The notes under the pieces were generated by a model, which had not been told where the DNA came from, did no database searches, and saw nothing but the letters and a program-made list of their open reading frames with translations. Source: Microbacterium esteraromaticum (GTDB lineage Bacteria > Actinomycetota > Actinomycetes > Actinomycetales > Microbacteriaceae). Taken from it: 64,000 nucleotides of DNA. Shown here in pieces: positions 28,552 to 38,272 of the stretch. The stretch covers positions 930,001 through 994,000 of the forward strand of contig NZ_JAFBBS010000001.1 in NCBI RefSeq assembly GCF_016907315.1, given 5' to 3'. Each line of letters opens with the position of its first letter. Positions within the stretch are counted from its first letter, which is position 1. The position numbers and the translations under genes are program-made.

Positions 28552-29022
28552 ATGACAGACACCGCTCTCGCCCCTTCGGCCGCGACCTCGCCCGCCCCCT
28601 CCCAGAGGCCTGCGCTGCGGATGCTGCTCGCCGCCGTCACCGTGTACACGCTCGCCGGTCTCGCCGCTGGACTGTTCTACCGCGAGTTCACGAAGCTGAA
28701 CGGCTACACGGAGGGCATGCACGGCCAGCTGGGGCTCGCGCACACGCACATCCTCACCCTCGGCGTGATCGTGCTGCTGATTGTGATAGCACTGGAGAAG
28801 ACATTCGGCCTGTCCGACGGCCGCCTGTTCCGCTGGTTCTTCTGGATCTACAACGCGGGCGTCGTGATCTCGGCGGCCGGTCTCGTCTGGCACGGCATGC
28901 TGCAGGTGCTCGGCCAGGAGTCGTCCAAGATGATCGCCGGGATCGCAGGAACCGGGCACATGCTGCTCGGTGCAGGATTCGTTCTTCTGCTGCTCATGCT
29001 GCGCAAGGCCATCAGCCGCTGA
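28552..29022 (+). CDS. DUF2871 family membrane protein
   Basis: Protein of 156 residues with a short polar N-terminus and four hydrophobic helices (LLAAVTVYTLAGLAAGLFY, ILTLGVIVLLIVIALEKTF, FWIYNAGVVISAAGLVWHGM, HMLLGAGFVLLLLML). The GLAHTHILTLG and GIAGTGHMLLGAG motifs, each with a histidine on a helix face, are those of DUF2871. These proteins resemble haem-copper-oxidase-associated or cytochrome-like membrane proteins, but no function is proven. It is divergent from the two-component system, 96 bases apart. Confidence 0.82.
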   Translation: MTDTALAPSAATSPAPSQRPALRMLLAAVTVYTLAGLAAGLFYREFTKLNGYTEGMHGQLGLAHTHILTLGVIVLLIVIALEKTFGLSDGRLFRWFFWIYNAGVVISAAGLVWHGMLQVLGQESSKMIAGIAGTGHMLLGAGFVLLLLMLRKAISR

Positions 29023-29072
29023 AGCCTCTCCCCCGGCCTGTCGGCTTCACTGCTGAAGGACGTTCGCGCTTC

Positions 29073-29122
29073 TGAAGGACTTCTGGGGCGTCTGAGTCCT
29101 TCAGAAGTGCAGAAGTCCTTCA
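29073..29122 (-). repeat. 50-bp intergenic repeat, copy 2
   Basis: Second copy of the element at 26643-26692, three substitutions in 50. It lies ten bases past the stop of the EamA transporter gene on the minus strand, the same spacing as copy 1 to its gene. A further CTGAAGGA half-copy is found at 29053-29060, with a counterpart (CTGAAGGA) before copy 1. Confidence 0.85.
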
Positions 29123-29131
29123 GAAGCGCGG

Positions 29132-30049
29132 TCAGATCTGCGGCGGCTGCGGCTCGCGGGGTCTCAGCCTTCCGCCGGTCGCGGCGAACCAGCATCCGAT
29201 CAGCACGATCGGGAAGCCGATCAGCAGACCGGGCGTCAGCGGCTCGGACAGCACGATCGTGCCCAGCAGGATCGCGACGATCGGGTTGATGTAGGTGAAC
29301 AGCGGTGCGCGCACCGGGCCGACCTCGCGGATGAGCGCGAAGAAGGCGACGAACGCCAGCGCGGTGCAGACGACGCCGAGCAGCAGCAGCGAGACCGTCG
29401 CCCGCGCGGTGGGCACCTCATGCTGGGTGAGCAGTGCGGCGGGCAGGTAGCCGATCCCGATCGCGAAGAGCGCGAGCGTGATGGTGCCGAGCGAGGGCAC
29501 GTCCCTGAGCTTGAGAGCGATGATGAACGGCGCGATCGCGTACATCACCGCGGTGAGCAGGATCTCGCCGATCGCGAAGGCGCTGCCCGCGCCGTGCGGG
29601 AAGAGCCCCGGTCCCGCGACGACCACGGCGACGCCCGCGAATCCGAGCAGCAGTCCCCCGAGTCTGATCGGCGCGAGGGCCGAGCGGTCGCCGCGCAGCA
29701 GCGCGATGATCACGGCGAACAGCGGCACGGTCGACACGAGCAGTCCGGTGAGTCCTGAGGGCAGCTGCGTCTCGGCATGGCTGAGCAGAAGGAACGGACC
29801 GGCCATCTCGATGAGCCCGAACGCGAGCACCCACGGCCAGTGCTTCCAGGCCGCCGAGAGGGCGCCGCTGCGCAGGGCGAATGGCAGCAGAACGAGCCCG
29901 CCCAGCAGGGTGCGGCCGGCCACCACGGCGGGCGGCGAAAACGAGTGCACGGCCTCTTTGATGAACAGGTACGTGATGCCCCATACGAACGCCATCACGG
30001 CGAACAGGATCCAGCCCTTGCGGGTGAACCCTGCGTGGTGCGCGCTCAC
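29132..30049 (-). CDS. EamA/DMT-family transporter
   Basis: Drug/metabolite transporter of 305 residues with ten predicted membrane helices in two EamA repeats ([20 protein letters not shown] at residues 13-32; second repeat from about residue 160). RhaT/YdcZ-like exporters move amino acids, nucleobases or sugars; substrate unknown. Its ATG overlaps the recR stop by four bases, so it is the last gene of dnaX-recR-eamA and is probably expressed with them. The C-terminal tail is short and basic. Confidence 0.88.
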   Translation of the reverse strand: MSAHHAGFTRKGWILFAVMAFVWGITYLFIKEAVHSFSPPAVVAGRTLLGGLVLLPFALRSGALSAAWKHWPWVLAFGLIEMAGPFLLLSHAETQLPSGLTGLLVSTVPLFAVIIALLRGDRSALAPIRLGGLLLGFAGVAVVVAGPGLFPHGAGSAFAIGEILLTAVMYAIAPFIIALKLRDVPSLGTITLALFAIGIGYLPAALLTQHEVPTARATVSLLLLGVVCTALAFVAFFALIREVGPVRAPLFTYINPIVAILLGTIVLSEPLTPGLLIGFPIVLIGCWFAATGGRLRPREPQPPQI

Positions 30050-30639
30050 AGACGGCGACGTCCTTCGAAGGCCCGCCCCAGCGTCACCTCATCGGCGTAT
30101 TCGAGGTCGCCGCCGACGGGCAGACCGGACGCGAGTCGCGACACCGTGATCGCCATGCTGGTGAGCAGGCGGCTCAGGTAGCTGGCCGTCGCCTCTCCCT
30201 CGAGGTTGGGGTTGGTGGCGAGGATGACCTCCTGCACCGTGCCGTCGGCGAGCCGCGTCATCAGCTGAGCGATGCGCAGGTCGTCGGGGCCGACGCCGGC
30301 GATCGGGCTGATCGCGCCGCCGAGCACGTGGTACAGGCCACGGAACTCGCGGGTGCGCTCGATCGCCGCGACGTCCTTCGCGTCCTCCACGACGCAGATG
30401 AGCTCGGGGTTGCGGCGCGGGTCGCGGCAGATCGCACAGCGGTCCTGTTCAGACACGTTGCCGCAGACCTCGCAGAAGCGCACGCGCGCCCGCACCTCGG
30501 TGAGCAGCTCGGAGAGCCGGGCGACGTCGAACGACGGCGTCTGAAGGATGTGGAACGCGATGCGCTGCGCGGACTTCGGGCCGATGCCGGGCAGGCGACC
30601 GAACTCGTCGATCAGCTCCTGGACGATTCCGTCGTACAT
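30046..30639 (-). CDS. recR: recombination mediator protein RecR
   Basis: RecFOR pathway protein that loads RecA at gaps. 197 residues. N-terminal helix-hairpin-helix [14 protein letters not shown], zinc finger with [16 protein letters not shown], Toprim core [16 protein letters not shown], and the C-terminal [19 protein letters not shown]. The start overlaps the dnaX stop (TGATG), and the end overlaps the next gene. Confidence 0.97.
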   Translation of the reverse strand: MYDGIVQELIDEFGRLPGIGPKSAQRIAFHILQTPSFDVARLSELLTEVRARVRFCEVCGNVSEQDRCAICRDPRRNPELICVVEDAKDVAAIERTREFRGLYHVLGGAISPIAGVGPDDLRIAQLMTRLADGTVQEVILATNPNLEGEATASYLSRLLTSMAITVSRLASGLPVGGDLEYADEVTLGRAFEGRRRL

Positions 30640-33320
30640 CAGGAGAACCTCGATGGGGGCTGGTAGGGCTCTTCGCGGATGAACCTCGCGCCGAGCACCT
30701 GGCGGACGACGGCCTCGCCGCGGCGCTCGACGCCGTCAGAGGCCAGGGGGCGGGTGGCCGACGGCGGCACCTCACGGAGAGAGGGACGCGCGACGGGTGC
30801 GGCGGCCGGTGCGGGTGCCGCGCCGGGTGCGGCGGCGGGTGCGGGCGACGCGCCGGGTGCGGATGCGGACGCTGCGGACGGAGCGCTCTGCCGGGGCGGC
30901 TCGTCGTACTCGGGGTCGTATGGCGGCTCGTCGTCGTACGGCGGGTACTCGTCGTCGAGTGGCGGAGGAGGGGCGTCGACGTCGCCGTCGCGCGGCGGAA
31001 GCGGGGCCGATGCCGCGGCTTCGACCTCGGCCGGCTCTTCGTCGACCGGGAACTGCGGCTGGGGCGCGATCGTCGCGACGGGTGCGCCCTGCCCCGCCGG
31101 AGCGCCGGTGGGAGCCGACGACGGGATCGGCGCGACGGCCCACTCGGTGACGGACGCCGCGGCCGATCGGGTGACGGCCGCGGGAGACGATGCGGATGCC
31201 CGCGCCGCGCTGTTGGCACGTGGCTGCGGCGGCGCAGAGGAGCTCTGGCCTCCGCTCGCGCCGCCGAGATCCTGGGGCCCGCTCATCGGATTCGCCCATC
31301 CGGCGGCGGGGGCGTCATCGCCTCTCGGCGCGGGCGAGGAGGAGGCAGGACCGGGACCGGACGTCGCTGGCCCGCCGGGTGCAGGACCGGTGGGCGCGAC
31401 GGCACCCCCTCCTCCGCCAGGGGGCAGGGGCGCGGGCCGGTACTTGACCGTCACGCCCAGCTCCTGCTCGATCGCCGTTCGCAGGTGATCGGAGGTGCCC
31501 TTGCCCGGTGTGGTGCCCTTGAACTTCGGCACGTCGCTCGGGCTCGAGAAGCCGAGCGTGAGCACGTCGGAGGTGCTGTCGAAGGCCAGTGGCTGGATGC
31601 CCGTGACGACGAGCCACGAGGCGCGGCTGATCGACTCGAGACGGGTGAGCACCGCGGGCCAGGCCCCTGAGATCTGCTCGAAGGTCACGGGTCCGGCGGG
31701 CGCCGATGCGGTCGACGCCTGTTCGCCCCCGCTCCGCTTCGGCTGGGCCTGTCCGGTCGCCGCCTGCTCGGTCGACTTCTGCTGAGCCGTTGCGGGTGCG
31801 GCGGCGGGCGGCGCGGTCGAGCCCGTCGCTCCGGATGCCTCCGGCTGAGATGCCCGTGCAGCGCTCGCCTCGTGTCCCAAGGTCTCGGACGCAGGCTGCG
31901 AGTCGGATGCGGGCGGCGTCGCGGTTGCCTGCGTGAGGTTTTCGACGATCACAGGCGAGACCGCCGTGGGCTCGGCGGATGCAGCGGGCTCGGGGACGAC
32001 CGTGGGCTTCGGGGCCGCAGCCGACGACGGCGTGGCAACCGGAGCAGCAGAATCTGACGCAGTGGCCGGGGCTGCTGCGGCAGGAGCCTGTGCAGCAGGG
32101 GCCGGTGGGGCTGGGGCCGCTGAGGCAGGAGCCTGTGCAGCAGGGCGCTGGGCCGCTGTGCTCTGCGTCGATGCGCTGTGCGCCGGAGCGCCCTGCGCAG
32201 CCGCGGCGCCGGCATCCCTCGGTGCTCCGGCGAGCACCCGCGCGACCATCAGCTCCAGGTGCAGGCGGGGCGAGGTCGCGCCGCTCATGTCGTCGAGGGC
32301 CTGGCTGACCAGGTCGGCGGTGCGCGAGAGGCGAACGGCGCCGAAGGCTGCGGCCTGCGCCTGCATGCGCTCCATCTCATCGGCGGGGATGCCACGCAGC
32401 ACAGCGGACGCCCCATCGCCGACGGCCTGGATGACGATGAGGTCGCGCAGCCGTTCGAGCAGGTCGTCTACGAAGCGGCGCGGATCCTGCCCGGTCTGCA
32501 CGACCCGGTCGACGGCGGGGAAGGCGGATGCCGCGTCGCCAGCGGCGAGCGCGTCGACGATCTCATCGAGCAGTGCGGCGTGCGTGTAGCCGAGCAGGGC
32601 CACGGCCCGCGCGTAGGTCACGTTGCCCTCGTCGGACCCCGCGATCAGCTGGTCGAGCAGCGAGAGCGTATCGCGCGGCGATCCGCCGCCGGCGCGCACG
32701 ACGAGAGCCAGCACGCCCTGTTCGACCTGCACTCCCTCTTCGACGCACAACTTCTCGACGTACTCGAGCATGGCTGCCGGCGGCACGAGACGGAACGGGT
32801 AGTGATGCGTGCGCGAGCGGATCGTGCCGAGCACCTTCTCGGGCTCGGTCGTGGCGAAGATGAACTTCACGTGCGCGGGCGGCTCTTCGACCAGCTTCAG
32901 CAGGGCGTTGAAGCCCTGCGGGGTGACCATGTGGGCCTCATCGAGGATGAAGATCTTGAACCGGTCGCGGCTCGGCGCGAAGGTCGCGCGCTCGCGCAGG
33001 TCGCGCGCGTCGTCGACGCCATTGTGGCTCGCCGCGTCGATCTCGACCACGTCGAGCGATCCGCCACCGGCGCGCGACAGCTCGACACAGCTGGGGCACA
33101 CGCCGCACGGGGTGTCGGTCGGCCCCTCGGCGCAGTTCAGGCAGCGCGCGAGAATGCGCGCCGAGGTGGTCTTTCCGCAGCCGCGAGGACCCGAGAACAG
33201 ATAGGCATGCCCGACACGATCGCCGCGCAACGCGGTCATCAGCGGATCGGTCACCTGGGACTGCCCGATCATCTCGCCGAACGTCTCGGGCCGGTAGCGG
33301 CGGTACAGGGCTGTCGTCAC
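30639..33320 (-). CDS. dnaX: DNA polymerase III subunits gamma and tau
   Basis: Clamp-loader ATPase. 893 residues. Walker [13 protein letters not shown] near residue 44, zinc module [19 protein letters not shown], Walker [10 protein letters not shown], sensor ATTEPEKV. Clamp-loader domains run to about 370, then a very long proline/alanine-rich linker with two folded islands (about 560-660, containing [20 protein letters not shown]) and the tail ending in [18 protein letters not shown], the tau part that binds polymerase. No slippery A-run is visible that would make a separate gamma. First gene of the dnaX-recR-eamA unit. Confidence 0.95.
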   Translation of the reverse strand: MTTALYRRYRPETFGEMIGQSQVTDPLMTALRGDRVGHAYLFSGPRGCGKTTSARILARCLNCAEGPTDTPCGVCPSCVELSRAGGGSLDVVEIDAASHNGVDDARDLRERATFAPSRDRFKIFILDEAHMVTPQGFNALLKLVEEPPAHVKFIFATTEPEKVLGTIRSRTHHYPFRLVPPAAMLEYVEKLCVEEGVQVEQGVLALVVRAGGGSPRDTLSLLDQLIAGSDEGNVTYARAVALLGYTHAALLDEIVDALAAGDAASAFPAVDRVVQTGQDPRRFVDDLLERLRDLIVIQAVGDGASAVLRGIPADEMERMQAQAAAFGAVRLSRTADLVSQALDDMSGATSPRLHLELMVARVLAGAPRDAGAAAAQGAPAHSASTQSTAAQRPAAQAPASAAPAPPAPAAQAPAAAAPATASDSAAPVATPSSAAAPKPTVVPEPAASAEPTAVSPVIVENLTQATATPPASDSQPASETLGHEASAARASQPEASGATGSTAPPAAAPATAQQKSTEQAATGQAQPKRSGGEQASTASAPAGPVTFEQISGAWPAVLTRLESISRASWLVVTGIQPLAFDSTSDVLTLGFSSPSDVPKFKGTTPGKGTSDHLRTAIEQELGVTVKYRPAPLPPGGGGGAVAPTGPAPGGPATSGPGPASSSPAPRGDDAPAAGWANPMSGPQDLGGASGGQSSSAPPQPRANSAARASASSPAAVTRSAAASVTEWAVAPIPSSAPTGAPAGQGAPVATIAPQPQFPVDEEPAEVEAAASAPLPPRDGDVDAPPPPLDDEYPPYDDEPPYDPEYDEPPRQSAPSAASASAPGASPAPAAAPGAAPAPAAAPVARPSLREVPPSATRPLASDGVERRGEAVVRQVLGARFIREEPYQPPSRFS

Positions 33321-33674
33321 CAGAACAGCCTACGGCGTACCGCCGACACGAGCCCTCTCCGAGCCGCCCCCTCCACGACCCGCTCCGTGTCCCGCTCCGC
33401 GCCCAGGCATCCGCCCTCGCCCCTCCACGCCCTCACCTTCACCCGCGCACACCCTGCGCCCCTCACCCCTCGCCGACGCACACCCTGCGGCCCCCACGCC
33501 GAGACCTGCGCCTCCCGCCGAAACCTGCGGTTGCAACTGCAGGTCTCGGCGGGAAGTGCAGGTCTCGCCGGGAAGTGCAGGTCTCGGCACAGAGGACGGC
33601 GCGGGAGGACGGCACAGAGGACGACGCGGGAGGACGACGCGGGAACGGCTCGGGGGAACGAGGGGGGGCCGGGA
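33321..33674. other. intergenic region dnaX / GH65, repeat-rich
   Basis: The 354 bases between the dnaX start and the stop of the upstream GH65 gene hold no gene I can support. They are unusually repetitive: the array at 33498-33590 and then repeats of GAGGACGRCGCGGG (33592-33643). The dnaX promoter should lie at the low end, but no clear hexamers are seen. Confidence 0.5.
33498..33590. repeat. 19-bp period array, two inverted then three direct units
   Basis: Inverted units GCCGAGACCTGCG and GCCGAAACCTGCGG (33498-33531) face three direct units CTGCAGGTCTCGGCGGGAA (33537-33555), GTGCAGGTCTCGCCGGGAA (33556-33574) and GTGCAGGTCTCGGCAC (33575-33590). Together they make a large imperfect hairpin around TTGCAA. 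Confidence 0.75.
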
Positions 33675-36167
33675 TCAGTCCTCGTAGGCGTCGATGATCG
33701 GGATCGTCGTGGTGGTCACCGGCACCGACGCCGACAGGCGCGTGCCGTCATCGCGACGGGCATCCGCGATCCCGCGCAGCGTCGGACGGCCGGGCCTCCG
33801 CGGCCCCTGACCGGCGAGCAGCACAGCGGCCGGCTTGCCCACCGCCGCGCTATGCGCCGCGCCGCGCACGGTGAACTCCACCGGGTCGCCGTCGCGCACC
33901 TCGAGATGCAGCCGATCGCGGGTGATCGTGACCTGCAGCTGCGAGCCCCGCCACTGCAGCGGGTACGACAGCTCCGGCCAGTCGGCGGGCAGTCGCGGGT
34001 CGAAGCTCAGCTCGCCGTCATGATCGCGCATGCCGCCGAAGCCGCTGACGAGCGCTGTCCAGACGCCGCCGGTCGACGCCACGTGCACGCCATCGGCGGC
34101 GTTGTGATGCAGATCGCCCAGGTCGACATACAGAGCCTGCTCGAAGTACTCACGGGCGAGGTCCTGATAGCCGACCTCTGCCGCCATGATCGACTGCACG
34201 ACAGCCGACAGCGTCGAGTCGCCCGTCGTCAGCGGGTCGTAGTAGTCGAAGTCGGCCAGCTTCTCCTCGTCGGTGAAGTGGTTGCCCTGCAGGAAGAGGG
34301 CCAGCACGACGTCGGCCTGCTTGAGCACCTGGAACCGGTAGATGACCAGTGGGTGGTAGTGCAGCAGCAGCGGCCGCATCTCGGGCGGCGTGCCCTCGAG
34401 GTCCCACACCTCGCGCTCGAGGAAGAAGGCGTCCTGCGGATGGATGCCCAGTGCCTCGCTGTACGGGATGTGGATGGCCTCTGCGGCTCGGGCCCAGGCA
34501 TCCCGCTCCCCGTCGTCGAGACCCGTGCGGTCGACGAGAGCCGCGTACGCGGCCGGGTCGTTCTCTGCCATCTCGCCGACGACCCGCGCCGCGAAGCGCA
34601 GGTTGTAGCGGGCCATGACGTTGGTGAACAGGTTGTCGTTCACGACGGTGGTGTACTCGTCAGGGCCGGTCACACCGTGGATGTGGAAGGTCGAGTCGCC
34701 GTTCGTGCCGCGCCAGAAGCCGAGGGTCGCCCAGAGCCTCGCGGTCTCAACGGCGATGTCGGCGCCTTCGCGACGCAGGAAGTCCTCATCGCCCGTGGCG
34801 CGCACGTACTTGCCGAGTGCGAAGCTGACGTCGGCGTTGATGTGGTACTGCGCGGTACCAGCTGCGTAGTACGCCGACGCCTCCTCGCCGTTGATCGTGC
34901 GCCACGGGAACAGCGCTCCTGCCTCGTTCAGCTGCGCCGCGCGCCTGCGCGCGGCGGGCAGCATCGTGACCCGCGCGCGCAGCGCGTTCTTCGCCCACTG
35001 CGGCGAGGTGTACGTGAGAAAAGGCAGCACATAGATCTCGGTGTCCCAGAAGTAGTGACCGCTGTAGCCCGAGCCCGTCAGGCCCTTCGCCGCCACACCG
35101 TGCCCGTCGGCACGCGAGGCCGCCTGCGCGAGCTGGAACAGGCACCAGCGGGTCGCCTGCTGCAGGTCGTCGTGCCCTGCGATGCGCACGTCGGAGCGCT
35201 CCCAGAACGAGGCGAGCCAGTCACGCTGAGCGGTGAACAGCGCATCGACCCCCTCGACGCCGACGCGGTCGAGCGAGCGACGGCAGCGGTCGACCAGCTC
35301 GCGCGGAGGCACGCCCCGTGACGTGTGGTAGCTGACCACCTTGCTGATGCGGATCGGCACGCCGGCCTTCGCCTGCACCCGGAACACGTTCTTCGCGATG
35401 TCGGGCTCGACGAGCGAACGCGCCGTGTAGTCGTTCTCGGTGTCGATGATGTGGTCGGCCACGACCGCCACGGTCATCCCCGAGTCGGAGACGCGGTACG
35501 ACAGCGCCGAGCGAAGGCCGTCCTGCCAGTACTCCACCGGCTGCAGCACCCGCTCGGTGATCTTCTCGGCCTTGCGGGGATCGAAGCCCGCCTTGCCCGC
35601 GGCCTTCGCCGCCATAGGGTCACCTGCGTAGATGCCCGCGCCGTCCTGGCGGTTGAGCATCTGGCAGCTCACGGTGACCGGGGCGTCTGCGTTCTCGACA
35701 GTGAGTTCGAGACGCAGCACGGCGAGGTGGCGCTCCTCGAAGCTCACCATGCGCTCGTCGCGCATGCGCACGCGCTTGCCTGACGGCGTGACCCAGACGA
35801 CGTTGCGCTCGAGCACGCCGGTGCGCATGTCGAGAGTGCGGGAGTACTGGTGCACCTCCATGTCGTCGAACGAGAGCGGCTCGTCGTCGATGTACACGCG
35901 CATCACCTTGGCGTCGGGCGCGTTCACGATCGTCTGGCCGACCTCGGCGAACCCGTACGCCTGCTCCGCGTGGCGAATAGGCCACGTCTCATGCAGGCCG
36001 TTGATGAAGGTGCCGTGCTCGTGGGCGCCGCGCCCCTCGATGTGGTTGCCGCGCAGACCGAGGTAGCCGTTGCCGACGGTGAAGAAGGTCTCGGAGACCC
36101 CCTCTTCGTCGTAACGGGTCTCGATGAGGCGCCAGGGGTCGACGGGGTAGCGGTCGCGGTCGAGCAT
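33675..36167 (-). CDS. glycoside hydrolase family 65 disaccharide phosphorylase
   Basis: Inverting phosphorylase that splits an alpha-glucosyl disaccharide (maltose, trehalose, kojibiose or nigerose) into beta-glucose 1-phosphate and a sugar. 830 residues. N-terminal beta-sandwich with FFTVGNGYLGLRGN (28-41), then the (alpha/alpha)6 barrel with KGLTGSGYSGHYFWDTEIY and the catalytic acid in HGVTGPDEYTTVVNDNL. Phosphate-binding residues follow in the C-terminal half. The next gene encodes beta-phosphoglucomutase, which turns the product into glucose 6-phosphate. The exact substrate cannot be read from the sequence; the maltose type is most common in this context. Confidence 0.92.
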   Translation of the reverse strand: MLDRDRYPVDPWRLIETRYDEEGVSETFFTVGNGYLGLRGNHIEGRGAHEHGTFINGLHETWPIRHAEQAYGFAEVGQTIVNAPDAKVMRVYIDDEPLSFDDMEVHQYSRTLDMRTGVLERNVVWVTPSGKRVRMRDERMVSFEERHLAVLRLELTVENADAPVTVSCQMLNRQDGAGIYAGDPMAAKAAGKAGFDPRKAEKITERVLQPVEYWQDGLRSALSYRVSDSGMTVAVVADHIIDTENDYTARSLVEPDIAKNVFRVQAKAGVPIRISKVVSYHTSRGVPPRELVDRCRRSLDRVGVEGVDALFTAQRDWLASFWERSDVRIAGHDDLQQATRWCLFQLAQAASRADGHGVAAKGLTGSGYSGHYFWDTEIYVLPFLTYTSPQWAKNALRARVTMLPAARRRAAQLNEAGALFPWRTINGEEASAYYAAGTAQYHINADVSFALGKYVRATGDEDFLRREGADIAVETARLWATLGFWRGTNGDSTFHIHGVTGPDEYTTVVNDNLFTNVMARYNLRFAARVVGEMAENDPAAYAALVDRTGLDDGERDAWARAAEAIHIPYSEALGIHPQDAFFLEREVWDLEGTPPEMRPLLLHYHPLVIYRFQVLKQADVVLALFLQGNHFTDEEKLADFDYYDPLTTGDSTLSAVVQSIMAAEVGYQDLAREYFEQALYVDLGDLHHNAADGVHVASTGGVWTALVSGFGGMRDHDGELSFDPRLPADWPELSYPLQWRGSQLQVTITRDRLHLEVRDGDPVEFTVRGAAHSAAVGKPAAVLLAGQGPRRPGRPTLRGIADARRDDGTRLSASVPVTTTTIPIIDAYED

Positions 36168-36205
36168 GCTGTCTCCGAAGCGGGTGAGGGGAGGCGTTCG
36201 AGGGG

Positions 36206-36946
36206 TCAGTTCTGCGCGTCGCCGAGCAGGCGCGCAAGATCATCGACGATACCGGTCGCGCCGGCCTCGCGCAGCGCATCGGGGCCGGCACCGCGATCGA
36301 CGCCGATCACCGAGCCGTATCCGGCGGCGGCGGCCGAGGCGACGCCCGACACGGCGTCCTCCACGGCGATGGACTGCGCGGGGTCGACTCCCAGCATCCG
36401 CGCCCCCTCGAGGAACATGTCGGGGGCGGGCTTCGAGGCGAGATGGTCGCGCTCGGCGACGAGTCCGTCGACGACGGCGTGGAAGAAGTCGCGGATGCCG
36501 GCGCTGCCGAGCACCTCCTCGGCATTCTTCGAGCTCGAAACGACGCCCATGGGAACGCCGGCATCGCGCAGGCTCTCGAGCAGGGCGAGGGATCCGGGGT
36601 AGGGGGCGATGCCCTCGCTGCGCAGCACCGAGATGAACGCGTCGTTCTTGCGGTTGCCGACACCGCAGACCGTCTCGGCCTCTGGCGGGTCGGTGACCTC
36701 TCCCCACGGGATCTCGATGTTGCGGCTGCGCAGCAGGCTGGCGACGCCGTCGTAGCGCTTCTTGCCGTCGACGTAGGCGAAGTAGTCGGCGTCGGTGTAC
36801 GCGGGCTGGATGCCCCAGCGGGCGAACACCTCGTCGAACACCTTCTGCCAGGCGCGCATGTGGACCTCTGCAGTGGGGGTGAGCACCCCGTCGAGGTCGA
36901 AGAGGACGCCGGGGGCGCTGTGCAGGTCGGGGAGTGCGTCAGACAT
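36206..36946 (-). CDS. beta-phosphoglucomutase (HAD superfamily)
   Basis: Converts beta-glucose 1-phosphate to glucose 6-phosphate. 246 residues from ATG 36946, which follows CAGGAGG; the longer frame to 36973 lacks such a site. HAD motif I FDLDGVL (nucleophile and acid aspartates), cap with GKKRYDGVASLL, motif II VVSSSKN, lysine SKPAPDMF, and motif IV VEDAVSGV. It stands 38 bases upstream of the GH65 gene and both are read on the minus strand, so they work as one disaccharide-phosphorolysis unit. Confidence 0.9.
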   Translation of the reverse strand: MSDALPDLHSAPGVLFDLDGVLTPTAEVHMRAWQKVFDEVFARWGIQPAYTDADYFAYVDGKKRYDGVASLLRSRNIEIPWGEVTDPPEAETVCGVGNRKNDAFISVLRSEGIAPYPGSLALLESLRDAGVPMGVVSSSKNAEEVLGSAGIRDFFHAVVDGLVAERDHLASKPAPDMFLEGARMLGVDPAQSIAVEDAVSGVASAAAAGYGSVIGVDRGAGPDALREAGATGIVDDLARLLGDAQN

Positions 36947-37051
36947 GGAACCTCCTGGATCGGACGTGCGCATCCAGCCTAGTGAGCGCAGGCGTCAGGC
37001 GGAGAGGGTTGACGGCTGGGAGCGGAACAGGTCGCTCCGGCCCGCATCGGG

Positions 37052-38272
37052 TCAGATGACCGAGAGCGTCTGACGCGCGATCTCGAGCTCCTCGTCGGTC
37101 GGCACCACGAGCACGGCGACGGCGGAGTCGTCGGCGGAGATGCGGCGGATGCCAGGGCCACGCACCGCATTGCGCCCTGCTTCCAGCCGCACGCCCAGGA
37201 ACCCGAGGGTGCTCAGCGCGTCCGCGCGGATGTCGGCCACGTTCTCTCCGACCCCCGCGGTGAAGGAGATGACGTCGACCCCGCCGAGCTGCGCGATGTA
37301 GGCGCCGATGTAGGCGCGCAGCCGATGGACGTACACGTCGTATGCGAGCGCCGCCGCCTCGTCGCCCGTCGCGCGGCCCGCGAGGATGTCGCGCATGTCG
37401 TTGCTGCCCGCGAGTCCCTGCAGCCCGCTGCGCTTGTTCAGCAGCGCATCGAGGTCGTCGATGCCCATACCCGCCCGTCGCGCGAGATGCAGCAGGACAG
37501 CCGGGTCGATGTCGCCGGTGCGGGTGCCCATCACGAGGCCCTCGAGGGGCGTGAAGCCCATGGACGTCTCGGCCGAGCGCCCTCCATCGATCGCCGTGAT
37601 CGAGGCGCCGTTGCCCAGATGCAGGACGAGCTGGCGCACATCGGCGAGGTCTCGGCCGAGGAACCTCGCGGCGGCCTCCGACACGTATTTGTGGCTCGTG
37701 CCGTGGAAGCCGTAGCGCCGGATGCGGTGCTCGCTCGCGATGGCCGTATCCAGCGCGTAGGTGTATGCGGCCGGTGCGAGCGTCTGGTGGAAGGCGGTGT
37801 CGAACACGGCGACGTGCGGCACGTCGCGGAAGGCGGCTCGCGCCGCCCGGATGCCCGCCACATTGGCCGGGTTGTGCAGCGGGGCGAGCACCGAGAGATC
37901 CTCGATGTTGATCTCGACGAGCGGGGTGATGACGGTCGGCTCGAAGAAGCGAGCACCGCCGTGCACCACCCTGTGTCCGACAGCCGCAGGCGGATGCTCG
38001 TCGAGGCTCGGCCCGTGCTCGGCGAACTGCGCGAGCATGACCGCGAACGCCTCGTCGTGATCGGCGACCGGTCGCTCCTCCTCGAAGCGCTCATCGAGCA
38101 CGGCCGGCGCGGGCACACCCGGCTCGGTGAGCGCGAACACCCTGTGGCTGACCACGCCGCCCGCGCCGATGCGCTCGATGAGGCCGCTGGCCAGCTCGCG
38201 CTCGCGCTCGACCTCGATGAGGCTGTACTTCAGCGATGACGAGCCGCTGTTGATGACCAGGACGACGCTCAC
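37052..38272 (-). CDS. ackA: acetate kinase
   Basis: ATP + acetate to acetyl phosphate (reversible), cytoplasmic. 406 residues. ASKHA signatures: VLVINSGSSSLKYSLIE (4-20), HRVVHGGARFF, FDTAFHQTLAP, GFHGTSHKYVS, LHLGNGAS and MGTRTGDIDPAV. Its start overlaps the pta stop by four bases (38269-38272), the common pta-ackA operon. Confidence 0.97.
   Translation of the reverse strand: MSVVLVINSGSSSLKYSLIEVERERELASGLIERIGAGGVVSHRVFALTEPGVPAPAVLDERFEEERPVADHDEAFAVMLAQFAEHGPSLDEHPPAAVGHRVVHGGARFFEPTVITPLVEINIEDLSVLAPLHNPANVAGIRAARAAFRDVPHVAVFDTAFHQTLAPAAYTYALDTAIASEHRIRRYGFHGTSHKYVSEAAARFLGRDLADVRQLVLHLGNGASITAIDGGRSAETSMGFTPLEGLVMGTRTGDIDPAVLLHLARRAGMGIDDLDALLNKRSGLQGLAGSNDMRDILAGRATGDEAAALAYDVYVHRLRAYIGAYIAQLGGVDVISFTAGVGENVADIRADALSTLGFLGVRLEAGRNAVRGPGIRRISADDSAVAVLVVPTDEELEIARQTLSVI

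Noticed and set aside
28456..28959. N-terminal extension of the sensor kinase frame
   Set aside because: It lies opposite the DUF2871 gene, whose membrane-helix pattern is real; the extension is polar and low in complexity.
30639..33320. Programmed frameshift in dnaX making a separate gamma subunit
   Set aside because: No slippery A-run and stem-loop like that of E. coli is visible; one continuous frame encodes tau.
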